Shown: positions 51,759 through 60,379 of the stretch, piece after piece
How the letters are laid out: every line of letters begins with the position of its first letter
Position numbering within the stretch: the stretch's first letter is position 1
From: Sediminicola arcticus
GTDB taxonomy: Bacteria > Bacteroidota > Bacteroidia > Flavobacteriales > Flavobacteriaceae
DNA length: 64,000 bases
Direction of reading: 5' to 3'
Assembly: GCF_040566695.1 (NCBI RefSeq)
Contig: NZ_JBEXAE010000001.1
Span: forward strand, 248,001-312,000
Program-made: the position numbers and the translations under genes
The notes under the pieces: generated by a model
The model's input: the letters and a program-made list of their open reading frames with translations, nothing else
The model's database searches: none
Told to the model about the DNA's origin: nothing

Positions 51759-53076
51759 GTGGCAACGATATTTTTATTTGTCTTAATCTCTTTTTATCCA
51801 AGCTTTCCACTATAAAGGTGTAGCCCTTAAAAAGAATCTTCTCCCCTCTTTTTGGGAAACTCCCTGCAATCTCTAATACAAATCCCGCTATGGTTTCAGA
51901 TTCCCCTTTGCGTTCCTCAAAATCAATTTCATCTTCAATCTTGGCGACACGGTAGAAATCCTTTAGGGCTGTTTTACCATCAAACAAATAATTAAAATCG
52001 TCTAGTTTGGAAAAAACCAAGTCCTCATCATCAAACTCATCAATGATGTCCCCTACAATTTCCTCAATAATATCATCTAAGGTCACAATTCCTGAAGTTC
52101 CGCCATATTCATCAACTACAATGGCCAAGTGGTTTTTCATTTCTTGGAACTCCATCAAGAGGTCATCTAGCTTCTTGTTCTCAGGGACAAAATAGGGTTC
52201 CCGCACCAAAGTGGACCAATTAAACATTTTACGATCTATGTATGGCAAAAGATCCTTCACATAGAGTACCCCTTTCACATTATCAATATTTTCCTGATAT
52301 ACAGGCACTCTGGAATAACCATTCTTTTTGATCTCTTCCAACACCTCTAAAAACTTCATATCCATATTTAGGGCAAAAATATCTATCCTTGGCAGCATAA
52401 CCTGCTTTGTATCTGTATTCCCAAAAGAAACTATTCCCTGCAAGATCTTTTGCTCTTCTTTTGTGGTATCGCCTTCAGAAGTTAGTTCCAAAGCCTGGGA
52501 CAAATGGTCTACACTTAAGTTAGATTTCTGTTTCCCCAATCTACGATGTAGGAATATTGTAGCCGATCTCATGGGCATACTTAATGGGGTTAGAAGAAAA
52601 TCTAATACCCTTAAGGGATAGGCCATACGGTTAGAAAAGGTTTTCCTATTTCTATTGGCATAAATTTTTGGCAATATTTCCCCGAACATTAAAATGAGGA
52701 AGGTTATTACTACCACTTCCAATAAAAAACGAACTGAAATTATACCCAACCATATATAGGTAATATTGGCAAATAAGACATCTCCCATATTACTGAACAA
52801 CAAAACAATCCCGATATTAATGGTGTTGTTGGCTATAAGTATGGTAGCCAATAATTTTTTGGGGCGTTCCAGCAGTTTAACCACAATATTTCCTTTTGTG
52901 GTCTTTTTTTCTATGATCTCGTTGATATCTGTAGGGGAAAGTCCAAATAATGAAACTTCAGCTCCTGAAATTACCGCAGAGCATACTAGTAAGACTATAA
53001 TAACAATTATTTGAAGCGCAAAAGCACTATCCAAAACTATAAAATTAAGCAGTAAACTAAAGGGGTCTGGATTCAA
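51748..53076 (-). CDS. gldE: Gliding motility-associated protein GldE (CNNM/CBS family)
   Basis: A 442-residue membrane protein with an N-terminal CNNM/DUF21 domain (about 15-190, three to four helices), two CBS domains (about 210-345; MLPRIDIFALNMDM and VDEYGGTSGIVTLDDIIEEI) and a C-terminal CorC/HlyC transporter-associated domain (about 360-440). Such proteins are linked to divalent-cation handling. GldE can partly replace GldD function in F. johnsoniae and is co-transcribed with it. It starts 26 bases after the ssb stop. Confidence 0.95.
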   Translation of the reverse strand: MNPDPFSLLLNFIVLDSAFALQIIVIIVLLVCSAVISGAEVSLFGLSPTDINEIIEKKTTKGNIVVKLLERPKKLLATILIANNTINIGIVLLFSNMGDVLFANITYIWLGIISVRFLLEVVVITFLILMFGEILPKIYANRNRKTFSNRMAYPLRVLDFLLTPLSMPMRSATIFLHRRLGKQKSNLSVDHLSQALELTSEGDTTKEEQKILQGIVSFGNTDTKQVMLPRIDIFALNMDMKFLEVLEEIKKNGYSRVPVYQENIDNVKGVLYVKDLLPYIDRKMFNWSTLVREPYFVPENKKLDDLLMEFQEMKNHLAIVVDEYGGTSGIVTLDDIIEEIVGDIIDEFDDEDLVFSKLDDFNYLFDGKTALKDFYRVAKIEDEIDFEERKGESETIAGFVLEIAGSFPKRGEKILFKGYTFIVESLDKKRLRQIKISLPHEF

Positions 53077-53102
53077 CAGTCAAAATTTAGTGTAAGGTTA
53101 TT

Positions 53103-53573
53103 TTAGAATGGCAAATCATCATCCTCTTCTGGCGCACTGGCTTTGGGCATTGCTTTTGGAGCGTTCGAAGTAGGTGTGCTAGTTTGAGAAAGTCCCGAAG
53201 AAGGAGCTACAGACGGGGCATTGGATGAACTTTCATTTTTGGTGGTTAAAAAAGTGAATTCCTGAACATGCACTTCTGTGGTATAGCGTGTGGTACCGTC
53301 CTCTCCCTGCCACTGGCGGTTTTTTAATCTTCCTTCAACATATATTTTATCACCTTTACTTAAGTATTTCTCACAAATTTCGGCGGCTTTATTTCTCACC
53401 ACCACATTGTGCCAATCTGTATTGGTCACCTTTTCTCCTGTTTGCTTGTTCGTGTAAGTTTCATTAGTTGCCAAAGGAAAACGTGCAATACTGTTACCCC
53501 CTTCAAAATAATGAATTTTAACCTCATCTCCCAGATGCCCAATCAGCATCACCTTGTTTAATGTCCCGCTCAT
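53103..53573 (-). CDS. ssb: Single-stranded DNA-binding protein
   Basis: A 156-residue SSB with the OB fold at residues 1-105 (LNKVMLIGHLGDEVKIHYF, then WHNVVVRNKAAEICEKYLSKG) and a Ser-, Pro- and Ala-rich linker. It ends in the partner-binding tip EEDDDLPF, which recruits repair and replication proteins. It lies between mutY (24 bases upstream) and gldE (26 bases downstream) in one operon. The same tip type occurs in the DUF3127 protein at 29749-30126. Confidence 0.97.
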   Translation of the reverse strand: MSGTLNKVMLIGHLGDEVKIHYFEGGNSIARFPLATNETYTNKQTGEKVTNTDWHNVVVRNKAAEICEKYLSKGDKIYVEGRLKNRQWQGEDGTTRYTTEVHVQEFTFLTTKNESSSNAPSVAPSSGLSQTSTPTSNAPKAMPKASAPEEDDDLPF

Positions 53574-53597
53574 AATTGTAATCTTATATCAAAAATA

Positions 53598-54635
53598 CTA
53601 AAATTTAAATGCATTTATAAACTCTGCTATCAAAACAGGCACGGGATATTCCTTTAGCTTGTCAAAACTAACCCCATTTTTGCGCTTCTCCTCACTTTTT
53701 ACAATCCAAAATTTAGTATGCAAATGCTGGTGAGATAATCTATGGACAATAGTTTTTTCGTTAAATTGATAGATCTCCGAAGCTTCTTTTAGCTCCAATA
53801 TCGCACCCATAGTTTTTTTTACCTCTTCCAATGAATATTCCTTTTCGGTTTCCAAAAGAGGGAATTCAAATAGATTTTGCCATATCCCTTTACCCCTTCT
53901 TTGCCTTATTTCAATATGATTAAATTTATCCAACACCACAAGGTAGTTGAAATAGCGTTCCTTAACCTTCGCCTTTTTCAATTTTACAGGGAATACATTA
54001 ATTTTTCCTTTTTGCAATGCCACACAACTATCACTCAAGGGACAATGCAGACAGTACGGATTTTTAGGCGCGCACAGCAAGGCTCCAAACTCCATGATAC
54101 CTTGGTTATAATCCGCAATCTGATTGGCATCCATAACCTTTAATGACAAAGCTTTAAAATACGTAATGCCCTCTGTACTATTAATAGGTAAGTCTATTCC
54201 AAAATAACGTGACAGCACCCTATACACATTGCCATCTACTACTGGTTGAGCCTCATTGAAGCAAAAAGAAGCTATGGCACTAGCAGTGTAATCCCCTACT
54301 CCCTTTAGCGATAACAACTCCTTGTAGGTATTTGGAAAATTCCCATTGTATTTTTCCGAAACTAATTTAGACGTAGTATGTAAGTTTCTTGCTCGGGAAT
54401 AATACCCTAGTCCCTGCCATAGTTTTAAGACCTCTTCTTCCGAAGCCTTCGCCAAGTCATGAACGGTAGGAAATTGTTCAACAAACCGCTCATAATAAGG
54501 CATGCCTTGGGACACACGTGTCTGTTGCAACATGATTTCTGATAGCCAAATCTTATAGGGATCTTTGGTGTTTCTCCAAGGCAAACTTCGTTTGTTGGCC
54601 GAATACCAAAATATAATTTTTTGAGAAAAAGACAT
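53598..54635 (-). CDS. mutY: A/G-specific adenine glycosylase
   Basis: A 345-residue MutY that removes adenine mispaired with 8-oxoguanine. Catalytic Glu33 is in SEIMLQQTRVS. The helix-hairpin-helix is LKGVGDYTASAIA (about 109-121), with the second catalytic Asp in PVVDGNVYRVLSRY. The [4Fe-4S] cluster ligands follow the C-x6-C-x2-C-x5-C spacing in CAPKNPYCLHCPLSDSC (about 192-208). The NUDIX-like C-terminal domain recognises 8-oxoG. CAAAAGTA (54654-54661; TACTTTTG on this strand) is a likely -7 element close to the start. Confidence 0.97.
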   Translation of the reverse strand: MSFSQKIIFWYSANKRSLPWRNTKDPYKIWLSEIMLQQTRVSQGMPYYERFVEQFPTVHDLAKASEEEVLKLWQGLGYYSRARNLHTTSKLVSEKYNGNFPNTYKELLSLKGVGDYTASAIASFCFNEAQPVVDGNVYRVLSRYFGIDLPINSTEGITYFKALSLKVMDANQIADYNQGIMEFGALLCAPKNPYCLHCPLSDSCVALQKGKINVFPVKLKKAKVKERYFNYLVVLDKFNHIEIRQRRGKGIWQNLFEFPLLETEKEYSLEEVKKTMGAILELKEASEIYQFNEKTIVHRLSHQHLHTKFWIVKSEEKRKNGVSFDKLKEYPVPVLIAEFINAFKF

Positions 54636-54716
54636 TTATAAAAAGCTAAAAAACAAAAGTAAAGGTTTATAGACTTAAAATTAAGTCCTTTAAGATAAAA
54701 GATTGAATTTAATTCA

Positions 54717-54724
54717 TATATTTG
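54717..54724 (+). promoter_or_regulatory. Putative promoter of the HU/IHF gene (-7 element)
   Basis: TATATTTG followed by CA matches a strong flavobacterial -7 element, 38 bases before the ATG at 54763. No well-spaced TTG is seen upstream. Confidence 0.4.
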
Positions 54725-54762
54725 CAACCCGAAAAAAACACATAGAAAATCTATAATACAAA

Positions 54763-55053
54763 ATGACGAAAGCAGACATTGTAACGAAAATCTCAGAAAA
54801 ACTGGGCATTGAAAAAGGAGATGTACAGGCTACTGTTGAAACTTTTATGGAAGAGGTAAAGACTTCATTGGAAAATGGAGATAATGTTTACTTAAGAGGT
54901 TTTGGTAGTTTCATTATTAAAACAAGAGCAGAAAAGACTGGTAGGAATATTTCTAAAAATACCACCATCAAAATACCTTCGCACAACATTCCTGCATTTA
55001 AACCCGCCAAGGTTTTTGTTGAAGGAGTTAAAAGCAACGTAGAAGTTAAATAA
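54763..55053 (+). CDS. HU/IHF family DNA-binding protein
   Basis: A 96-residue histone-like protein. The N-terminal helices (MTKADIVTKISEKLGIEKGD) form the dimer body. GFGSFIIKTRAEKTGRNISKN (two runs, about 47-67) is the beta-arm start, with the DNA-intercalating Pro in IPSHNIPAFKPAK near 74-86. It bends and compacts DNA as a dimer. It is 25 bases upstream of the 29-residue miniprotein and probably co-transcribed with it; a terminator follows that gene. Confidence 0.96.
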   Translation: MTKADIVTKISEKLGIEKGDVQATVETFMEEVKTSLENGDNVYLRGFGSFIIKTRAEKTGRNISKNTTIKIPSHNIPAFKPAKVFVEGVKSNVEVK

Positions 55054-55078
55054 AGTACTAACCCTAAAGTAAATTTTT

Positions 55079-55168
55079 ATGCCTAGTGGTAAAAAGAGAA
55101 AAAGACATAAGGTAGCGACTCACAAACGCAAAAAGCGTAGGAGAGCTAACCGTCACAAGAAAAAGTAG
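55079..55168 (+). CDS. 29-residue basic protein, AURKAIP1/COX24 (mS38/bS22-like) type
   Basis: A complete 30-codon ORF from ATG 55079 to TAG 55168. The protein runs MPSGKKRKRHKVATHKRKK, then RRRANRHKKK: almost entirely Lys, Arg and His. This matches very short Bacteroidota proteins named for the AURKAIP1/COX24 domain, related to mitochondrial mS38 and mycobacterial bS22, which bind the small ribosomal subunit. It lies between the HU/IHF and RNase G genes, its usual flavobacterial place, and its stop codon is inside the terminator stem. Many gene finders miss it because of length. The family call is from memory of the motif, so moderate. Confidence 0.82.
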   Translation: MPSGKKRKRHKVATHKRKKRRRANRHKKK

Positions 55169-55190
55169 TTTTAGAACTACTTTTTCTTTT
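55159..55190 (+). terminator. Intrinsic terminator overlapping the miniprotein stop codon
   Basis: GAAAAAGTAGTT (55159-55170), loop TTAG and AACTACTTTTTC (55175-55186) form a perfect 12-bp hairpin, followed by TTTT. The left arm includes the last codons and TAG stop of the 29-residue gene. Confidence 0.9.
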
Positions 55191-55322
55191 TATTAAGTTC
55201 ATTGACATAGAAATTCCTTAACGGAATTTCAACGGGTTTTAACAGCCTGTTAGAACTAATGTTTAATCCATTTGTCCCAAACTCGATTTACATCGTAAAG
55301 GGATAAGTATAAATTGATTCAG

Positions 55323-56870
55323 GTGAATAGAGAACTGATCGTAAGATCAAGTCCTGAAGCCGTCGATTTTGCCTTATTAAAGGATGGAAAACTTACAGAA
55401 CTTCACAAAGAAGAAGAAAGTAACAACTTTACGGTTGGCGATATTTTAATTGCCAAAGTGCGTAAGCCAGTTACTGGATTAAATGCTGCCTTCGTCAACG
55501 TTGGATATGAGAAAGATGCCTTTCTACATTACCATGACCTAGGACCACAGCTTTCTACGATGTTGAAATTTGTAAAAAAATTGAGTATGGGAAAATTGAA
55601 AGATTTTACCCTGAAAGACTTTCCATTTGATAAAGAGATAGATAAGGATGGTAGCATCAATGATGTTATCAAAGCCAATCAATCTTTATTAGTGCAAATT
55701 GTTAAAGAACCCATTTCCACAAAAGGACCTAGAATAAGTTCAGAGCTTTCATTAGCAGGACGTTATTTGGTAATGGTCCCTTTTTCTGACCGAGTCTCCG
55801 TTTCACAAAAAATAGAGAGCAAGGAAGAAAAAGAAAGACTTAAAAGGCTCGTTAAAAGCATAAAGCCTAAAGGATTTGGCGTTATTATAAGAACAGTTGC
55901 AGAAGGCAAAAAAGTAGCCGAACTGGACAGAGATCTACAGAACTTACTGACCAAATGGACAGTAATGTGCAAAAAGTTGTATAAAGCTCCGCATCCATCC
56001 AAAGTACTGGTTGAATTGAACCGTGCATCCTCCATTTTAAGGGATGTATTCAACGATTCCTTTACAGGAATATATGTAGACGATGAAACGCTTTATACCG
56101 AAGTAAAAGATTACGTGCAAGAAATTGCACCTGAGAAAGAATCTATTGTAAAGTTGTACGATTCCAATGTTCCAATTTTTGAAAAATTTGGAATAGATCG
56201 GCAAATTAAAACATCCTTTGGCCGTACCGCCTCCATGAGTAAGGGTGCGTACTTGATTATAGAACACACCGAAGCACTCCACGTAGTGGATGTAAACAGT
56301 GGCAACCGTTCCAACAAAGCAAAAAATCAAGAAGATACAGCCCTGGAAGTAAATTTGTTGGCAGCATCTGAAATTGCAAGACAATTGCGATTGCGGGATA
56401 TGGGAGGTATTATCGTTGTAGATTTCATCGATATGTCCAAACCTGACCACAGAAGGAAACTTTTTGACCACCTTAGGGATGAGATGAAAGATGACCGCGC
56501 CAAACACAAAATCTTGCCCCCGAGCAAGTTTGGACTCATACAAATTACAAGACAACGGGTTAGGCCCGAAATGAACATAAAAACTAGTGAGGAAAATCCA
56601 AATGCCCCAGGGCAAGAAGTGGAAGCCCCAATTGTTTTGATCGAAAAAATCAATTCAGACCTAGAAAAATTGTTAAAAGGCCCAGCAAGTGATACCGGGA
56701 TTACATTAAATATACATCCCTTTATTGCGGCTTACATCACCAAAGGTTTCCCATCTATCCGTTCCAAATGGTTTTTGGAACATAAGAAATGGGTGAAAAT
56801 ACAACCAAGAGATGCGTACACGTATCTCGAATACCGTTTTAAGAATAAAGACGGTAAAACCATATATTAA
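55323..56870 (+). CDS. rng: Ribonuclease E/G family protein (RNase G)
   Basis: A 515-residue endoribonuclease involved in RNA processing and decay. The S1-like domain is within about 35-120 (NAAFVNVGYEKDAFLHYHDL) and the catalytic Mg-binding Asp residues are in HVVDVNSG and VVDFIDM (about 320 and 363). The zinc-link CPxC motif of E. coli RNase E/G is replaced by SEENPNAPGQ after the ITRQRVRPE segment. Start: GTG at 55323 gives MNRELIVRS, matching the family; a TTG at 55314 is an alternative. A terminator follows directly. Confidence 0.93.
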   Translation: MNRELIVRSSPEAVDFALLKDGKLTELHKEEESNNFTVGDILIAKVRKPVTGLNAAFVNVGYEKDAFLHYHDLGPQLSTMLKFVKKLSMGKLKDFTLKDFPFDKEIDKDGSINDVIKANQSLLVQIVKEPISTKGPRISSELSLAGRYLVMVPFSDRVSVSQKIESKEEKERLKRLVKSIKPKGFGVIIRTVAEGKKVAELDRDLQNLLTKWTVMCKKLYKAPHPSKVLVELNRASSILRDVFNDSFTGIYVDDETLYTEVKDYVQEIAPEKESIVKLYDSNVPIFEKFGIDRQIKTSFGRTASMSKGAYLIIEHTEALHVVDVNSGNRSNKAKNQEDTALEVNLLAASEIARQLRLRDMGGIIVVDFIDMSKPDHRRKLFDHLRDEMKDDRAKHKILPPSKFGLIQITRQRVRPEMNIKTSEENPNAPGQEVEAPIVLIEKINSDLEKLLKGPASDTGITLNIHPFIAAYITKGFPSIRSKWFLEHKKWVKIQPRDAYTYLEYRFKNKDGKTIY

Positions 56871-56871
56871 T

Positions 56872-56906
56872 AAAAAGCGACTCCAGCAACGGGGTCGCTT
56901 TTTTTG
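56872..56906 (+). terminator. Intrinsic terminator after the RNase G gene
   Basis: AAAAAGCGACTCC (56872-56884), loop AGCAAC and GGGGTCGCTTTTT (56891-56903) form a 13-bp stem with one G-T pair and a T-run. Confidence 0.9.
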
Positions 56907-57031
56907 TTCTTCGCAGCCCCAACCTTTAAATTTAAACACCAAATCCAGGTTACTTCAAATCTTAATTATTTGACCCTTATTATTTATCTTAGGGACTACA
57001 GTATCTAAATAAGTAACATCATCGTAAAATT

Positions 57032-57421
57032 ATGAAAACCGAAAAGGAGATTTCAACACATTTAGAAAAAATTTTTTGTTTTCCTATTCCAACCATAATC
57101 AGAACACCCGAGGTTATATACAACGTATTAGAACACGAACCCTTTATTTATACAGAACGCACCAAAGAAATCAGATTATATGTTTCCTTTTTGAAGAAAA
57201 ATAGTGATGCTGATTTGGAGTTTCCATGGATAAGCCCAAATCATTCTTTCAAAATAATTGGCAAAATAGAGCAGACTATTCTAAGTGTATTAGACCTCTC
57301 CATATCTAAATCCCCTAAGGCCATGGCATCTTTAGAACTCCATTATGGAAAAGAAATTACCACCCGAAACTGGAATACGATTGAACTCATAGGGCATAAG
57401 TTACCAAGACGATCCAACTAA
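57032..57421 (+). CDS. DUF1697 family protein, N-terminally truncated
   Basis: A 129-residue protein matching only the C-terminal two thirds of DUF1697, whose members are usually about 180 residues. IPTIIRTPEVIYNVLEHEPF (about 18-37) and the C-terminal KEITTRNWNTIELI (about 108-121) are family motifs. The usual N-terminus with an LLRGINVGG-type motif is absent, and I find no trace of it in any frame of the 128 bases upstream, which instead contain the RNase G terminator. It may be a decayed gene or a short variant. Function of the family is unknown. Confidence 0.7.
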   Translation: MKTEKEISTHLEKIFCFPIPTIIRTPEVIYNVLEHEPFIYTERTKEIRLYVSFLKKNSDADLEFPWISPNHSFKIIGKIEQTILSVLDLSISKSPKAMASLELHYGKEITTRNWNTIELIGHKLPRRSN

Positions 57422-57523
57422 ATTAATAATCCATAAAATAAATCCAACATCATTATAGCGATGGTTATATATGTTGTTATCACCTAAAATTCAATATCTT
57501 AGAGACACTTAAAAATAGGTTAT

Positions 57524-58231
57524 ATGAAAACTGACTGGTTGAAGATAGCTTTAATCTGTATTTCAATAGTAATTGCTGGCTACTTCGTAGGAAACATGCA
57601 AAAAACTGGCAAAAAATACGATAGATATGTTCAAGTAAAAGGTCTTTCTGAACAAGAGGTAAACGCCGATCTTGCTGTGTGGCCCATCAATATAACCCTT
57701 ACTGGAAATGATCTGAAATCCCTTCAAAGTGATATTGAATCTCAAAATAAGGACGTTTATAATTTTTTTATTGCACAAGGATTTAGTCAAAATGAATTGA
57801 CCAAAGGCAGTACCAATATTAGTGATATACGCGCAGACATTTATAATTCCAATTATCAGAACAACGCTTTTAGATATTTGGCCAAGTCAGAATTCACCGT
57901 AAGAACCAAAGATATTGACAAGCTTCAAAAAGCACTTTCCGAGTCATTGGAACTCATGTCTAAAGGGATACTACTTGGATCCAAAAATACCTGGAGGCCC
58001 ATTGAGTATATTTTTACTGGCCTTAATAAACTAAAACCTTCTATGATAGAGGAAGCAACTAAAAATGCCAGGGAGGTTGCGGAGAAATTTGCACTAGACT
58101 CAGATGCCGATGTAGGGGAAATAAGAATGGCCAGCCAAGGTCTTTTTTCCATAACCGACAGGGATGAAAACACCCCTCAGATAAAATTAGTTCGCGTAGT
58201 TTCTACTATAGACTTTCATCTGGAAAATTAA
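57524..58231 (+). CDS. SIMPL domain protein
   Basis: A 235-residue protein with an N-terminal membrane anchor (about 8-24) and a SIMPL (DUF541) domain covering about 35-232. VQVKGLSEQEVNADLAVWPI near residues 37-56 and the internal repeat with helix KNAREVAEKFALDSDADVG near 180-198 are typical. Related proteins (YggE, BP26) form ring-like periplasmic assemblies and protect against oxidative stress in some species. Start ATG at 57524 is clear. It precedes the propeller lipoprotein by 32 bases and could share its transcript. Confidence 0.88.
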   Translation: MKTDWLKIALICISIVIAGYFVGNMQKTGKKYDRYVQVKGLSEQEVNADLAVWPINITLTGNDLKSLQSDIESQNKDVYNFFIAQGFSQNELTKGSTNISDIRADIYNSNYQNNAFRYLAKSEFTVRTKDIDKLQKALSESLELMSKGILLGSKNTWRPIEYIFTGLNKLKPSMIEEATKNAREVAEKFALDSDADVGEIRMASQGLFSITDRDENTPQIKLVRVVSTIDFHLEN

Positions 58232-58263
58232 TGAGGCTGTTAAATAAACATTAACTCCAAAAA

Positions 58264-59400
58264 ATGGATCAAAGAAGGCTCAAAAGAAAGTATCAAGCAG
58301 GCACACCAATTTACGTTTTGCTCCTTTTTTTAGTTTTAATCACATCATGTAATGGCCAGTACAAAACCAATGTACCACCAAACATTTCCGAAAGCCATAA
58401 GAAAAAATCCAAAACAATCCCCAACAATACATCGGTATCAGAATACCAACTTGCCACACAGAAATATGGAATGCCTTTACTTACCCCTCCAAGGATAAGC
58501 GATTTTGTCCGAAGAATATTTCAGGACAACAGTGGAAATCTGTGGTTCGGGACCAATGGCGATGGGGTCATCCGTTATAATGGCGATTCCCTACAATATT
58601 TCTCAATTGATGAGGGGTTCGGCGGGGTTGCGGTACGAGGTATTATTGAGGATAAGAAAGGTAATGTTTGGTTTGGGACAGAAAGGGGGATAACCAAATA
58701 TGACGGAACATCATTTACCAATTTTACAGAGAAAGATGGCCTTATCAATAATGATGTTTGGAGTATGGCAATAGACCGCAAGGGAATCATCTGGATAGGC
58801 ACCTTGCAAGGTGTAAGTCGGTTTGATGGAGAAGCGTTCACTCCATTTGTCATACCCGAAGCTAAACCGGACTATACCAGAGGGGTTACAAGCTCCAAAA
58901 TAGTCCATAGTATCATGGAAGACAGCAAGGGAAAAATGTGGTTTGGCACCAATGGAGGTGCCTATAGCTATGATGATAAGTCCTTGACCAATTTTTCGGA
59001 GAAGGATGGCTTGTGCAACAATAATGTGAATAGCATTTTAGAGGATAAGGAAGGCAACCTATGGTTTGCTACTACACACAAGGGGATTTGTCGTTTTGAT
59101 GGAAAATTATTTACCAATATGAGCGACCAGTATGGCCTCAACGGTACAGAGGTATGGCATATTTATCAAGATCATAAAGGTAACATTTGGTTCCCTGTAA
59201 AAAGTTTTGGGGTGTATAGATACGATGGTAAATCATTTACCAATTTCCGTGAAAAGGACGGTCTCGCCAGTGATGCCATTCAGAGTATATTTGAAGATAA
59301 AGAGGGACGACTTTGGCTAGGAGGTTGGTTGGGACTCAATCGGTACGATGGCACCTCATTTTTCAAAGTTTCCACAATGGATGCTCCTTGGGCTAAATAA
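58264..59400 (+). CDS. Seven-repeat beta-propeller lipoprotein (two-component regulator propeller type)
   Basis: A 378-residue predicted lipoprotein (lipobox LITSC, about residue 29, after a basic N-region of about 17 residues). From about residue 80 there are seven Reg_prop repeats, each with a G-x-[IVLM]-W-[FIL]-[GAP] core: GNLWFG, GNVWFG, GIIWIG, GKMWFG, GNLWFA, GNIWFP and GRLWLG. They are separated by stretches like YDGTSFTNFTEKDGL. Seven repeats would close one complete propeller. Reg_prop modules are usually the sensor of hybrid histidine kinases, but no kinase or helix-turn-helix part is present here. Ligand unknown, possibly a glycan. Confidence 0.87.
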   Translation: MDQRRLKRKYQAGTPIYVLLLFLVLITSCNGQYKTNVPPNISESHKKKSKTIPNNTSVSEYQLATQKYGMPLLTPPRISDFVRRIFQDNSGNLWFGTNGDGVIRYNGDSLQYFSIDEGFGGVAVRGIIEDKKGNVWFGTERGITKYDGTSFTNFTEKDGLINNDVWSMAIDRKGIIWIGTLQGVSRFDGEAFTPFVIPEAKPDYTRGVTSSKIVHSIMEDSKGKMWFGTNGGAYSYDDKSLTNFSEKDGLCNNNVNSILEDKEGNLWFATTHKGICRFDGKLFTNMSDQYGLNGTEVWHIYQDHKGNIWFPVKSFGVYRYDGKSFTNFREKDGLASDAIQSIFEDKEGRLWLGGWLGLNRYDGTSFFKVSTMDAPWAK

Positions 59401-59410
59401 TTAAGATCAT

Positions 59411-59857
59411 ATGAATTATAGAAAAGCAAAAATCAAGGATTTGGATGAATTATCCGTAATGTTCGATGCTTATAGGGTTTTTTATCGCAAGGAGACAGAT
59501 ATTGCAAGTGCTAAAAACTTTCTGACGGAAAGAATTTTAAAAAACGATTCTGAGATTTTTGTTGCGGAAAACTCTGAACACCAATTAGTTGGATTTGTAC
59601 AGTTATACCCGCTATTCTCCTCTGTTCGCATGAAAAAATTATGGATGTTGAACGATTTATTCGTAAATTATATCTGTCGTAAGAAGGGTATTTCCTTGGG
59701 ATTGATTGACAAAGCCAAAGAACTTGTTGAAACCTCGCATGCTTGTGGCATGTTTTTAGAAACTGAAAAATCCAATTTAGTGGGCAATAATTTATATCCA
59801 AAATCCGGATTTAAATTTAATCAAGACTCCAATTATTATGAATGGTATCGTAAATAA
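59411..59857 (+). CDS. GNAT family N-acetyltransferase
   Basis: A 148-residue acetyltransferase. After an N-terminal helix pair, the acetyl-CoA region appears as MLNDLFVNYICRKKGISLGLIDKAKE (two segments, about 79-104); the usual R/Q-x-x-G-x-G/A loop is altered to RKKGIS. HACGMFLETEKSNLVGNNLYPKSGF (two segments) covers the final strand and splayed motif. It starts 10 bases after the propeller gene. Substrate unknown. Confidence 0.87.
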   Translation: MNYRKAKIKDLDELSVMFDAYRVFYRKETDIASAKNFLTERILKNDSEIFVAENSEHQLVGFVQLYPLFSSVRMKKLWMLNDLFVNYICRKKGISLGLIDKAKELVETSHACGMFLETEKSNLVGNNLYPKSGFKFNQDSNYYEWYRK

Positions 59858-59909
59858 CTACGCTACACCCTAAATAATACTTAGGGCTATGGTGCTAAAA
59901 TAAAGAGTT

Positions 59910-60200
59910 ATGATCATACAACACAAAAGACTTTATATCATCCTGCTTATCGCGGTAAGTATATTGCTTATACCATTACTGGCCATGCAGTTTACGGAGG
60001 AGGTCAAATGGACCTTGTCCGATTTTCTAGTGGCAGCGTTCCTCCTTCTGGGTACAGGTTTAATGATTGATCTGGTCCTAAGAAAAGTGACCAAAACAAC
60101 CTATAGAATTGCACTGTGCACAGCACTTCTGATAAGTCTTTTCCTTATTTGGGCAGAACTCGCCGTTGGTATCTTTGGCACGCCCCTAGCTGGTCAGTAA
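59910..60200 (+). CDS. Small three-helix membrane protein
   Basis: A 96-residue protein with three predicted membrane helices (about 9-26, 36-56 and 66-86), connected by short charged loops. I recognise no named domain; similar small proteins of unknown function are frequent in Bacteroidota. The ATG at 59910 fits the first helix. It lies 52 bases after the acetyltransferase gene and could be part of the same transcript. Confidence 0.65.
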   Translation: MIIQHKRLYIILLIAVSILLIPLLAMQFTEEVKWTLSDFLVAAFLLLGTGLMIDLVLRKVTKTTYRIALCTALLISLFLIWAELAVGIFGTPLAGQ

Positions 60201-60379
60201 GCGGGATCAAAACAAATTGAACAATCAGACAAGTACTAGAATGGTATTTTGTTATTAAATTCAAACTAAAAAAACAATAGGGTGTTCTTTTTATTTCTTA
60301 ATGAACATCCAGTTATTGCACGAAAAGCAATATTGCTAAAAGTAATTTTTCTTGAACGTTTAACTTGTATAGTCAGAAT

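Noticed and set aside
56037..56615. 192-codon antisense frame within the RNase G gene
   Set aside because: No domain similarity; the opposite strand encodes conserved RNase G motifs.
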